Below are positions 12,763-23,851 of a DNA stretch of 64,000 nt, one piece after another. Source of the stretch: Hyaloraphidium curvatum (Eukaryota; Monoblepharomycota; Hyaloraphidiomycetes; Hyaloraphidiales; Hyaloraphidiaceae); NCBI GenBank assembly GCA_025558095.1, contig JAIVFI010000007.1:496001-560000 (forward strand), given 5' to 3'. Below the pieces are notes generated by a model that made no database searches, was not told the DNA's origin, and worked only from the letters and a program-made list of their open reading frames with translations. Numbering within the stretch: the first letter of the stretch is position 1; each line of letters starts with the position of its first letter. A program made the position numbers and the translations under genes.

Positions 12763-15225
12763 CTAGGGCTGGTGAGCCCTCTGCAGCCTCTCCAGGGCCG
12801 CGAAGCACTTGTACAGCTTCGCATCCGTCTCCTGCAGCTTGTCGGAGAGGTACCCAACCCGGGCTTCGAGCTGGTCGCGCGTCATGTGCGCGAGGGCGAC
12901 GAAGCCGTCCCCGCCGGTGCCTGGCGAGGGCGTGGGAACCAGTGTGGCCTTGACATCCAAGTCAGCCGGGCCAGTCGCCTGATAGGGGGCATGAGCAGTC
13001 AGCAAGCTGCCGGAATCCGCGGTCGAAAAAGGAAATCTACCGGCGAAGGTTCGCTGCCGGGAGAAGGCTCCCCGTCCACGTCTCCAGGCGTCGCTTCGGC
13101 AGGGCTCACCCGCACAACCGCGGCCGCGTCCTTCAGGTGCTTTCGCAGCACACGCACATCGTGCTCCAGGCTCTTTGCCCAACTCTCCCGCTCCGCCACC
13201 TGCGACCGCAGGAGGTCCAGCTCGGTGGTCCGGTCCCTGAGCTCGGACGTCCGCGCCTCGAGCTGCCCCTCCACGGCCTGCTTGTCCGTCGTGAGGGTCT
13301 CCACCTCCCGCACCAGGCGCGCCGTCTCCTCCCCGATCATCGCCAGATCGCCCTCGAGGCGCTCGACTTCGGCCGCCAGCTTCTCGTTGGCCGATTTGAG
13401 CTCGGCGCTCAGCCTGGCTACCTCGGCCTCGCTGGTGCCGAGCTTCTTCTCCAGGCTCGCCAGCGTGACGGACCTGCACGTATCCAGCTCCGCCGACATG
13501 CTGTCCAGCGCCTCCCTCGTCGCAGCCAGCTCGCTCGCCACACGGCCGGACTCCAAGCCGGCAGCTTCCAGGTCCCGAACGCAGGAGCGGATAGTGTCCA
13601 AAAGCTTCCGCAGGGGAAGCAGGTCGGCCTGTTGTGAGGTTGGTTAGCGGTCGAGCAGAGGGGTGCCAGGCTTTTCTGGCCCATACCAAATCAGGATCAC
13701 TCGATCGAATGGATTGGACTGGAGGGAACCAAAATGTGAGCAAACACCCCAAGCGAGCCATCATTGGACCCACCAATGAGCTCCAAGATCGAATCCACGT
13801 CCCGGTGGGCCTGCGGAACCTTTTCCGCGATGCCTTCCCACGCCGCGAACCAGTCGACCAGGAGCCGCAACGACTCTGTCCGCACCGCCCATGGAACCTT
13901 TTCAGAATCTGAAGAAGCGTAAGCGCGGGCGGTACGTGGCAAAGACGAGACGAACCGCTGAAATCCTCCGCTATCCGCTCCAACCTGCCCTCGTACCGCT
14001 CCAGTGCCGTCCCGATGGCGCCCAATAGCGGGCGCCCGGCAATGTCCAAAGTCGTTGCCAGGGCCGCGCCGAGCCCCCGCACGCGGCGCAAAAGCTGCTT
14101 CACCGCGGGCGACCTCTCCTCAGGCCCGAGGTCGCTCCCGGCAAAGACGTCATCGAAAATGTCCACGGCTTCCGCCAGCGACCGGTTCGCCTCCCTGACC
14201 GGCTCAAAATCGGTCTGCGCCCGCGGCTCCTCTCCTGCCCCCCCGAACGCCTCCGCGAACCGGCAGCTGGCCTCGACCAACGGCACCCAGAGCCCAAACA
14301 CCCCCTTGAGCGGCGCCGCCGCCACCCCCTCGGGCTGCCGCTCCGCGCACCTGACCTCGGCCTGGATCACGAGCTGCCGGCTCTCCACGAGGCGCACCGT
14401 CGACATGCGCGCCGACAGCTTGTCCTCGTACTCCTTGGCCCGCAGCTCGCCGTCCCGCGCCGCGTCGTAGAGCTGGAGCTTCAGGGCGGCGGCCTCGGCG
14501 GCTTGCGCTTCAAAGTCCTTGGCCAGCTGGTCCTTGGACGCCTGGCGAAGGACGCGGGTCAGCGAAACGGGCGCGGCGGCGGGTCAAGTCTCACCTTCGA
14601 CTCCCTGAGCAGCTCCTGCAGCTGCTCCGTCCTCCGCCGCTCGTGGGCCAGATCCCGGGTGAGGTTCTCCGCCTGCTCCGACTTTTTCTGGAACTCCTCG
14701 AGGATCTGCTCGATGCTCTCCTGCTGCTCGGTCCACGTGTCACGCTGCGGCGCGCCCTTGGACTGCCGCTTCGACTGTCGCCGCCACCCGTGAGCCAGAA
14801 AGCGGCCTCAGAGTTCCAAATGAACCCACGGAGAGGTCGTCCTGCAGCACCTTGACGGTGCGCGACAGCTTCTCGCTCTGCAGCCGGTACATGTCCAGGT
14901 CGTCCCGCGCCTGCCGCCGACCCGGTTAGCGGGGGCCTTTGTCCACGAGTGCGAGCAACCCCACTTTCCGGAGCTCCACATCCTTCACTTTGCCGTCGGC
15001 CTGCAGCTGCTTCGCCAGGGCCTGCTCCTGCGTGCGGCGGGTCAGCCGTGGACGCGCCTCCGGGGAGGAGCGCCGCACCTCGACCAGCGCGCGCTTCAGG
15101 ATCGCGTTCTGCGCGCGCGTCTTTGCGTACTCGTCGAGCAGCGTCTTGTACGACTGCGCGAGGCGCGTTGGGTCTGCGAGGGCCGACACGCGCGGGGACG
15201 CGGAAGGCGACGACGCGGACGACAT
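12763..15225 (-). CDS. PPP1R21 / FERRY subunit 2 homologue
   Basis: Long coiled-coil protein of 673 residues. Human PPP1R21 is the Rab5-binding core of the FERRY complex that links endosomes to mRNA. The N-terminus has LAQSYKTLLDEYAKTRAQNAILKR, matching the family's KLRAQ signature, then EEQALAKQLQADGKVKDVELRK. A central helical region follows (VFGLWVPLVEASCRFAEAF; DIAGRPLLGAIGTALERYEG), then a coiled coil and the C-terminal segment AHMTRDQLEARVGYLSDKLQE, equivalent to the human HYMARIVELTSQLQ region. Eight exons: 15225-15079, 15027-14965, 14910-14830, 14774-14595, 14541-13956, 13908-13748, 13628-13041, 12978-12763. Introns are 47-62 nt except one of 119 nt (13629-13747), which might hide a small exon. 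It is divergent from Apn2 with 184 bp between start codons. Recognition rests on several collinear motifs. Confidence 0.75.
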
Positions 15226-15409
15226 CGCGGGGCGGGCGTTCTCGCCAACTCCGCCTGCCCTCCCGTCAGCCGCCCCGCGTCGGCTCTCCTTGGCCGGCTC
15301 TCCCGTGGCCTGTTCACCCGGGTGAGGGAGTTGCGCGTCGATCAGAGTGACGAGTCCCCGGTCCCATCGCTCGCACCTCCCACTCCTCCCGATGGGGTGA
15401 AGCCCCGCG

Positions 15410-17468
15410 ATGCGCATCGTGTCGTGGAACGTCAACAGCCTCGCCACGGTGCGCGGCTACAACCCGTGGCGCGGCCGCTCGTGGCGCGAGGTGCTCGACG
15501 CGCTGGACGCAGACGTGGTGTGCTTCCAGGAGACAAAGATCTCGCGGGCCACGGCGGCAAACCAGCCGGACATGGTGCTCGTGCCGGGATACGACGCATT
15601 CTTCTCGTTCTGTCGGCAGCGCGTGGGCGGCGGGGGCTACAGCGGCGTGGCGACCTATGTCCGCACCGAGCGCGTGCCGCCGCCCGTCGAGGCCGAGGAG
15701 GGCTTCCTCAACGTGCTGGGGCAGCGGCCGCAGAGCCGCATCGGACACTGGCCGGACCTGGAGGCCGACTTTACCCGCGAGGAGCTGGAGGCGCTGGACT
15801 CGGAGGGCCGCTGCCTCGTCACGGACCACCACCTCTTTGTCCTGTGCGTCTCCTTCGTCGCCCGCCATATCGACAGCTGATGTTCTTCGACGCAGGTTCA
15901 ACGTGTACTTCCCGAACGACGCCACGGACGAGCGCCACGTGTACAAGATGAAGTTCTACCGGGCCATCGAGGCAAGAGTGCGCGCGCTTCTCGCCGCGGG
16001 CCGGCACGTCGTCGTGGTGGGCGACGTCAACACGACGCACGAGGAGATCGACCACGCGGATCCCAAGAAGTCCATGAAGGAGCTCGGCATCGAATCCTAC
16101 GGCGAGACGCCCTCGCGGCGCTGGATCCACGCCCTGCTCCACCCGCGGGGGCCGATGGTCGACGTCTTCCGGCGCTTCCACCCGGACAGGACGGGCGCGT
16201 TCACCTGCTGGAACACCAAGATCGACGCGCGGCCGGCCAACTACGGCACCAGGCTGGACTACGTGCTCGCCTCGGTCGGGTTGGCGCCGGCATTCTGCGG
16301 CGGGGACGTGCACCAGGACGTCATGGGGTCGGACCACTGCCCCGTCAGCGGGACGATGCGGGACGAGGTGTGGGTGGACGCGGAGGGGAGGCTGGTCGAG
16401 GGCGAGGGGCCCGAGGGGGCGAAGCTGGTGCGCCTCGCGGATCTGATGGAGCCCGAGCCGGATGCGGCCCCGCGGAACCCGCCGGCGCTGTGCACGAGGT
16501 TCTGGGAGGAGTTCTCGGGCAAGCAAAAGAAGCTCAGCACGTTCTTCTCTGCCGCGCGGCCTGAGGCGGACAAGGCGGCTGCACCCGACTCGCCCGTCGA
16601 GGAGACGCCGGGAGATCGCGGGGGAAGCCAAACCGAGCGGCCGACGTATGCGCCGTCCGCCGCGATCGCCGCCGCTTCCGCGCCTGCCAAGCAGGAAAGG
16701 ACCTCGTGGACGTCGCCAAGCTCGAAGGCGGCCAAGAAGGCGGCGCCCAAGAAGAAGGGGTCGGCGGCGTCGGGTGCGGCCCCGGGACAGAAATCGCTGC
16801 TTTCTTTCCTCGCCAAACCCGCTTCGGCACCGTCGCCTCCATCGGTACCATCACCGCAGTCGTTGGCACCACCGCCTGAACCGGAGCTGCCCGTCGGAAA
16901 CGGACGTGGGGCCAGGAGCACTGGCGATGACGACGCTCCCTCCGCGGAACCGACGCCCTCCCTCGCCTCCCCCCACCCGCCGCATGCCGACCTGCCCCCC
17001 GACCCCGGCTTCACCTTTGAAAGCAACGAGCCCGTCGTCAAGACGGCCTGGAACGCGCTCTTCCAGCCGCGGCCGGCGCCGTTGTGCCACCACGGCGAGC
17101 CCACGAAGGAGTGGGTCACCGGCAAGCCCGGGCCCAACAAGGGCCGGGCATTCTACCTGTGCCAGCGGCCGGTCGGGCCGGAGGAGGAGGGCACGCAGAA
17201 GGGGGTGTTCGGCGCGAAGAAGGGGCCGGGGCTCAAGATCGGACAGTTCCGCTGCGATTTCTTCGAGTGGAAGCACGGGAAGAACGGGAAACGGTGGGCG
17301 GAGGTTGTTCGTGCATGGATTGGCTTGTCTAGCTGACGATCGCGGATCCGCAGGCGCGCGAGCGACGTTCCGGAGGACCCGAAGCGGGGCAAGGCGGCGA
17401 GGGTGGAAACGGGATCGAGCCAGGAGGAAGCGGAGCCCGACTGGTGGCCGAGCGACGTCGAGATGTGA
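15410..17468 (+). CDS. APN2: AP endonuclease 2 (class II, Exo III family)
   Basis: Cleaves DNA 5' to abasic sites and removes 3' blocks in base excision repair, in the nucleus. 648 residues in three exons (15410-15843, 15896-17293, 17354-17468). Catalytic exonuclease III-type domain: MRIVSWNVNSL start, FQETKIS (Mg-binding Glu), LFNVYFPND across the first splice, GDVNTTHEEID, and GSDHCPV at the catalytic His. The C-terminal half has a PCNA-binding PIP box QKKLSTFF (about residue 354), a second PIP-like QKSLLSFL (about 443), and a zf-GRF finger (about 540-605; CHHGEPTKEWV, YLCQRP, FRCDFFEWK). The last intron (17294-17353) replaces a readthrough ending in WIGLSS with a conserved-looking acidic tail ending DWWPSDVEM. 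Full length for the family. Confidence 0.95.
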
Positions 17469-17597
17469 TGTTCTTTCTTTCTCTTTGCGTGGTTGTCGTG
17501 TAGCTGGACGGCATGGTACGGATGGAAGGTTCGGGAGCCTTCTGCGTGGTGGCGGCTCGGAAGTCGTCGCACCCGATCGCATTTCGAAATCTCCGCG

Positions 17598-20500
17598 ATG
17601 CTCGCTCCACGCGGGCCCGGGCCCGGGCAAGCGAGCCGGACTCTGACCGCTGCAGTACGGCTCGGCGGCATCTTGGCCGAGGGCCCGGTTTCGGCTGCAG
17701 CAACCGCGATGCGGGCGGTGCCGGCGTTTGGCCGCCAGATCTCCAACGCGGCGTCGCGCACGCCCCTCGCGCCCGTCGGCCGTGCGGAACACGCGGCAGT
17801 GCGATGGACGCCTTCGATGCGGCCGCGTCTGCTGCTTCCGGGTTCCCCGGCGTCGCGGACTTCGGGCGCACGCCGCGCGTCCGCGGTCGCGTCGCTGCGG
17901 CCGTTCCCGCGCTTCGCACCGCCCCTTTCAGAGACGCAGGACCCTCGCGGCCGCCCTCCCTTTGCGCTGGACTCTGATGCGCCGCCGCCGGCGGGCTCGG
18001 ACGGCGACGGCCTCGGCGGAGCTGACTCGGCGGCCCCGCCCGCCGACGGCACCGGCGGCGGCGACGACCGCTCGGGCAAGTCCGGCAAGGGCCGCAGGAG
18101 GGCGCCCGCAAAGACGCAGGACGCGGAAAAGCCGGAGGAGGAGCGCCCCAAGGGCGTGAAAGCGGACCAGGACGGCGAGCCCGCCGAGGAGGCTCCGGCC
18201 CAGATCGTCGAGGACATCAAGGGCCTCGCGTCGCTGTCGGGCTCCGAGGCCGCCTCGGGCGCGCTCGTTGCCGGCGGCGACGGCTCGTCGAACGTGCCGG
18301 ACAAGGTCCAGATCCCCAAAGACTACCCCCAGCTGCTCGCCATCCCGCTCACGCGGCGGCCGCTCTTCCCCGGCTTCTACAAGACCGTCTACATTAAGGA
18401 CCCCCAGGTCATTGCCGCCGTGCACGACCTGGTCGCGCGGCGCCAGGCCTACGTCGGCGTCTTCATGACCAAGGACGACAACTTTGAGCCCGACGTGATC
18501 ACGGACGTCGACCAGATCCACCCCGTCGGCGTGTTCGCCCAGATCGCCAACGTCTACGCCTCGGGGCCCGACAACAGCGGCCTCACCGTGCTGCTGTACC
18601 CGCACCGCCGGATCCGCGTCAAGAGCCTGGTGCCGCTGCCGCGGACCGGCGCGGCGCTCAAGGCCGAGGTCGCCGACGAGCAATCTGGCCAGGATCAGGT
18701 GTCGCTCCCTGGTGGGTTTCCACTCGGCGGGGCTGCCGCGCGCACAGAAGGCTGACATATCGCTCCCTGTGTCAGGCGACGTCGACGTGATCCCGGACCC
18801 CTTCTCCAACTACATACCCATCAACCTGCCCCTGTCGAAGTTCGCCGCGGCCCTCGTCAACGTCGAGAACCTCGCCGACGAGCCGTACAACGCCGACAAC
18901 CCGCTGATCAAGGCCATCACCAACGAGATGCTCAACGTGATGAAGGAAATCTCGCAGCTCAACCCGCTCTTCCGGGACCAGATCATCACCTTCTCGATCC
19001 AGTCGGGCGGCTCCCTGCTCACGGAGCCCTCGCGGCTGGCCGATTTCGCCGCAGCGGTGAGCAGCGCCGAGCCCGCGGAGCTGCAGGCCATCCTCGAGTC
19101 GATGGTCGTCGAGGAGCGGCTCCACAAGTCGCTGCACGTGGTCAAGAAGGAGCTGGCCAACGCCAAGCTTCAGCAGGAGATCGCCAAGGAGGTGGACAAG
19201 AAGATCACGCGCAAGCAGCAGGAGTACTTCCTCATGGAGCAGCTCAAGGGCATCAAGAAGGAGCTGGGCATCGACAGCGACGGCAAGGACAAGCTGATCG
19301 AGAAGTTCAAGGAGCGCGCGGCCAAGCTCAGCATGCCCGAGGCCGTGCAGAAGGTCTTTGACGAGGAGATCCAGAAGCTCTCGACCCTCGAGAGCGCCGC
19401 CTCCGAGTTCAACGTGACGCGCAACTACCTCGACTGGATCACCAACATCCCGTGGGGTAGGTTCGCGACCGAGAACTTCGACATCAAGCACGCCGTCGCC
19501 GTCCTCGATGAGGACCACTACGGGCTCAAGGAGGTCAAGGACCGCATCCTCGAGTTCATCGCAGTGGGCAAGCTGCGCGGCACCGTCGAGGGCAAGATCA
19601 TCTGCCTCGTCGGGCCGCCCGGTGTCGGCAAGACCTCGATCGGCAAATCCATCGCCCGGGCGCTGCAGAGGGACTTTTACCGCTTCTCGGTCGGCGGCCT
19701 GTCGGACGTCGCCGAGATCAAGGGGCACCGCAGGACCTACGTCGGCGCCATGCCCGGCAAGGTCGTGCAGGCCCTCAAGAAGGTCCAGTCGCAAAACCCT
19801 CTTATCCTGATTGACGAAAGTGGGCAAAATCGACGAGCTTATCGTTTGGACAGATCACTCAATTCGTTTCCCGTTGTTCACTAGTCGACAAGCTCGGCCG
19901 CGGACACCAGGGCGACCCCGCGTCGGCCCTGCTCGAGGTCCTGGATCCCGAGCAGAACAACTCCTTCCTCGGTTGGTTCCGCTCGACTTTCCCGCGTGTC
20001 CACGCTTCTCACCGCCCTTCACACCAGACCACTATATGGACGTCCCGATTGACCTTTCCAAGGTCCTCTTCGTATGCACCGCCAACCTGCTCGACACCAT
20101 CCCCGCCCCGCTGCTCGACCGCATGGAGGTCATCCAGCTCTCGGGCTACGTGGCGGAGGAGAAGGTGGCGATCGCGGAAAAGTACCTGGCCCCCCAGGCG
20201 CGCGAGGCCGCCGGTCTGCAGGACACCAAGGTTGAGATCAAAAAGGACGCCATCGAGGCTCTCATCAAGTTCTACTGCCGCGAGAGCGGCGTCCGCAACC
20301 TCAAGAAGCACATCGACAAGGTCTACCGCAAGGCGGCGCTCCGGATCGTCAACGACCAGACCAACACGGACGTCGAGGAGGCCAGGGCCATGATCGCCCA
20401 GGCCCGCGCGGACCTCGCCAAGGATGTCGGCGGAGCCTCGTCAACCCCGGTGACGGTGCAGGTCGGCGACACTACGGTGACGGCGCCGGCGCCCAAGAAG

Positions 20501-21356
20501 CCCACGCACGGGCTCGGTTACGACAAGACGCTGGTCATTGACAGTGAGAACCTCAAGGACTTCGTCGGGTCGCCCGTCTACACGAGCGACAGGATGTACG
20601 AGACCACGCCGCCCGGCGTCGTTATGGGCCTCGCGTGGACTTCGATGGGTGAGTCCCTTTGGGCGCATCGGTTCTGTCGCCTCACTGACCTCGACTTTAG
20701 GCGGATCTGCCCTCTACGTCGAGTCGGTTCTCGAGGCCCCGCTGGTTGCCGACGGCAAGCCGTCCTTCAGCCGCACCGGCCAGATGGGCGACGTCATGAA
20801 GGAGAGCAGCGCCATCGCCTACACCTACTCCAAGTCGTTCCTTGCCCGCAAGTTCCCCGACAACAAGTTCTTTGAGCGTGCCGCGATCCACCTCCACGTG
20901 CCCGAGGGCGCGACCCCCAAGGACGGACCGTCGGCGGGCGTCACCATGACGACCTCGCTGCTTTCGCTGGCCCTCAACGAGCCCGTGATCCCCAATGTCG
21001 CCATGACGGGCGAGCTGACCCTGACGGGCAAGGTCCTCAAGATCGGCGGCCTGAGGGGTGGGTTCCATCGTCGGGGTTTCGCTGCCTTTCGCTGACACTC
21101 CTTTCCAGAGAAAACCATCGCCGCCAAGCGCTCTGGCGTGACCAACATCATCTTCCCGGCGCCCAACCGCAACGACTGGGACGAGCTGCCGGACTACATC
21201 CGTGAGGGCGTGAACGGCATCCCCGTCGAGAACTACGAGGACATCTTCAAGATCGTCTTTGCTCAGGCCGGCAACTCGTTGAAGGTGGAGAACGAAGGCA
21301 AGGGTTTCAACACCATCGGCACCCCGATCTCCATCCAGGCCCCGCTCGGAGGGTGA
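17598..21356 (+). CDS. PIM1: Mitochondrial Lon protease (PIM1 type)
   Basis: ATP-dependent serine protease of the mitochondrial matrix that degrades oxidised and misfolded proteins. 1,156 residues from ATG 17598; the Arg/Ala/Pro-rich, acid-poor N-terminus fits a presequence, and ATG 17710 is an alternative. Domains: presequence and low-complexity acidic linker, Lon N-terminal substrate domain (about 230-420, [20 protein letters not shown]), coiled coil, AAA+ module (Walker [10 protein letters not shown] about 650; [16 protein letters not shown]), and protease domain with catalytic Ser in DGPSAGV (about 1033) and Lys in [11 protein letters not shown]. Exons: 17598-18712, 18777-19819, 19885-19971, 20028-20648, 20701-21057, 21109-21356. 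All splice joins restore invariant Lon motifs. It lies 129 bp downstream of APN2 in the same direction and converges with the DnaJ gene. Confidence 0.97.
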
Positions 21357-21471
21357 AATATAGACGTGCTGGACAGGAAGGAACTGAACGATATCCCGAT
21401 CTGTGTCTTCTTGTACGCAAAGGAGCCAATGAAGGCATCTAAATGCGTTTATTGCGCCGGTCCACATTCTG

Positions 21472-23716
21472 CTATTGACGGCGGTAGCCGCGCGGCATGG
21501 ATCGGCCTCCCTGGCCCGGGAAACCGCCGCCGCCGTACGGGCTTCCCCCGAACCCGCCACCAAAAGGACTGCCGCCGAATCCTCCACCCCCGCCTGGGAA
21601 GCCGTGCATGCCACCCATGCCGCCGCCCATCCCACCTCCCTGCGACATAAATGCTCGTAGCACGTCCTCGACGTCCAAGCCTAGTTGATGAGCGGAGGGT
21701 AAGGACACTACCACGTCCAGCTCCGCACGCGGAGCTACGCACCTCCAGGGAAGCCTCCCATTCCTCCTCCCATGCCGCCCATATCCTCGTCAAAGTCCGC
21801 CCCGACGTCGTGTGCGCGCCGCTTCTGGGGGTCTATGAGACAATTGTAGGCCTCGCTGATGTCCTTGAACTTTTCCTCTGCCTTGGCCTTTTCCTCGTCG
21901 CTGAGGGAGGCCTGCTTGTCTGGATGGTACTGCAGCGCCAACTTGCGGTACGCCTTCCGGATCTCGTCCTCGCTGCAGCTTTTTTCCAACCCGAGGATCT
22001 GGTAGTAGTCCTTGCGCGCGGCGGCCTTTTCGGCCTTGGCCGCCGCCCGCTTGGCACGGGCCACCTCGGGGTCGTTCGGCTTGATGCCCTCGGCCACGCT
22101 GTAGGCGCGGAAAGCTTCCGCGTGCCTGTACAGCTTCGTGTTCGAGTCAGCAAGCCGCAGGTGCAGCTTGAAAAACAGGGATTCGTTCAGGCTCTTGCGC
22201 ATTTCCTCGGCGTGCGCCGAAGCGTGCGCGGTCGGGAACGACAACACAAGGAGTAGGGAAATGGCACGGGAAGCCGCGCTGGCCGACGGCTCGTAGGCCT
22301 TGAGCTGAGAATCAATGTGAGTGAGAACAGGCACTAGAGGACACCAGAGACGACCAACCTTGGATTGAGCGGTCGCGATGTTGCTAAGGCACTTGACGCG
22401 GACAACGCCTCCGCGCCACGCCTCCTTCTCCGCCCACTTTTCGTCCCCGGTTTTGGAATCCGCGTCGTCGCCGTACTCCACATCCTCGTCAATCTCCCAC
22501 CACCCCAACTTGGTGACCGACAGAGCCGTCCTCAGGGTGGATATGGCGTCCGTGTACAGCTCGATGGACTTTGTCCACTCCGAGCGGCCGAACGCCTCCT
22601 TCGCCTCCTCTCTAATCCTCTCGACGTTCTTCGTCAACCGCAGGAGGAGCAGCGACGGTTTGTGATCGGGATCGAACGACAGCGCCCGCTGCAGCAGCCC
22701 GGGCACAGAGGAAGCAGCGGTATCGGAAAGATAGAGCGCCAGCGCGCGGAGGTGCAGGAGGCTGGGCGAGGTCGCGTGCCCGAACCGTGTCAGACCGTAG
22801 TGAGCCGCCTGCTGTGCAGCGCCGAGATCTGACAGGACGAGAAGGATACGTGCGCGCAGCAGGATCCACTCGTGCGGCTGCGCGGAAAGGTCCGAGTCGG
22901 CCGTGAAGTAGCTGTGCGAGCCGGGATCCTTGGTCCCCCGATGCAGATTCGAGTCGAGCGCGATCATGGCCGATTCAATCGACGACAGAGCAGATGTATA
23001 GTTGCCCGTGCGGAGATACTGCCGCGCCGAAGCGACGTGGTGGGAGAGCCTGGACGTCGTGATAAGCTGGAAGGAGAAGTCAGAACTGGAGTGAATCGGC
23101 CGCGACGGTCGATGCCCACCTCCTTCTCGATTTCCTTCAAGCCATGGTGGTCGACGACTTTCTTTCCATCCCGGAGCACGGTCTCCGCGTCCTCGACGCG
23201 TCCAAGCCCGCACAGCGCTTTCGAGCACCGAACGATGGCCTTCACGTTGCCCCGGTCCGTTTCCATGACCTTTTGCGCGTCCCGCATGGCCGATGAATAG
23301 TCGCGCAGCATCAAATAGGAAGCCGCCCGGTTCAGGATCACGGTCGGGTTGCCGCTGGCTTCAAATGATTCCGTATAGAGCTCGACAGCCTCGGCATAGT
23401 TGCCAGCCTTGTAGGCTTCGTTGCCCCTCCCCTTCAGCTCCTCCGCGATGGCAGCGGGATCCCTAGGAGGCGCGGGACTCGCCGGCCCGTTGCCGGCAGT
23501 AGGAGCGGGATCTCTCGGAGCCACAGGGCTCGCCGGCCCGTTGCCGTTGGCCGCATTGTCCGCGGGGCTACCACTCGCGTGGCCGTTTTCCATCGGCGGC
23601 GTGCTGAACGGCCCGTCGCCCTGGGCGCCAGGCGACTGGGGCGATGGCGGGCCCGCGCTCGACGGCGATGTCGGCGTTGCCGATCCGTCGCCTTTCTTCT
23701 TCGGTTTGCCGGGCAT
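21472..23716 (-). CDS. TPR-DnaJ co-chaperone (DNAJC7/TPR2-like)
   Basis: Co-chaperone that links Hsp70 and Hsp90 through TPR clamps and a J domain, in cytosol or nucleus. 691 residues; exons 23716-23120, 23066-22359, 22304-21743, 21680-21472. A Pro/Gly/Ser-rich, disordered N-terminus (1-90) precedes a TPR block beginning [20 protein letters not shown], further TPRs, then the J domain [20 protein letters not shown] with the Hsp70-activating HPD in YHPDKQ. It ends in a Gly/Met/Phe-rich tail ([20 protein letters not shown]) like the G/F region of DnaJ proteins. The TPR-then-J order is DNAJC7-like. The 54-nt intron 22305-22358 is in frame, so its retention would add 18 residues without a stop; the [10 protein letters not shown] join is the more natural one. 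Confidence 0.93.
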
Positions 23717-23815
23717 CCTTGGGCAGCGAACCTATTCGGTCCTTCTGAGAAACCGACGGGTGGCCAGCGGGCCGCGGCTGGCCGCGGAAGTCTGGAGAAG
23801 CCAAGATCTCAACCT

Positions 23816-23826
23816 GGCCAATCAGA
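23816..23826 (+). promoter_or_regulatory. CCAAT box (NF-Y consensus)
   Basis: GGCCAATCAGA at 23816-23826 matches the full NF-Y consensus and lies about 100 bp upstream of the DnaJ-TPR start codon at 23716 (minus strand), in the short gap after the TFIIIC gene stop. The window also encodes the NF-YB subunit. Function is inferred from sequence only. Confidence 0.4.
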
Positions 23827-23851
23827 GGAGGGAGGTAATGATACACTTCTT

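Noticed and set aside
16462-17646. 394-codon Arg/Pro-rich frame on the plus strand
   Set aside because: Frame-shifted shadow of the Apn2 C-terminal region; the Apn2 frame carries the PIP boxes and GRF finger.
21497-21688. Pro-rich 63-codon plus-strand frame
   Set aside because: Antisense image of the Gly-rich C-terminal tail of the DnaJ protein.
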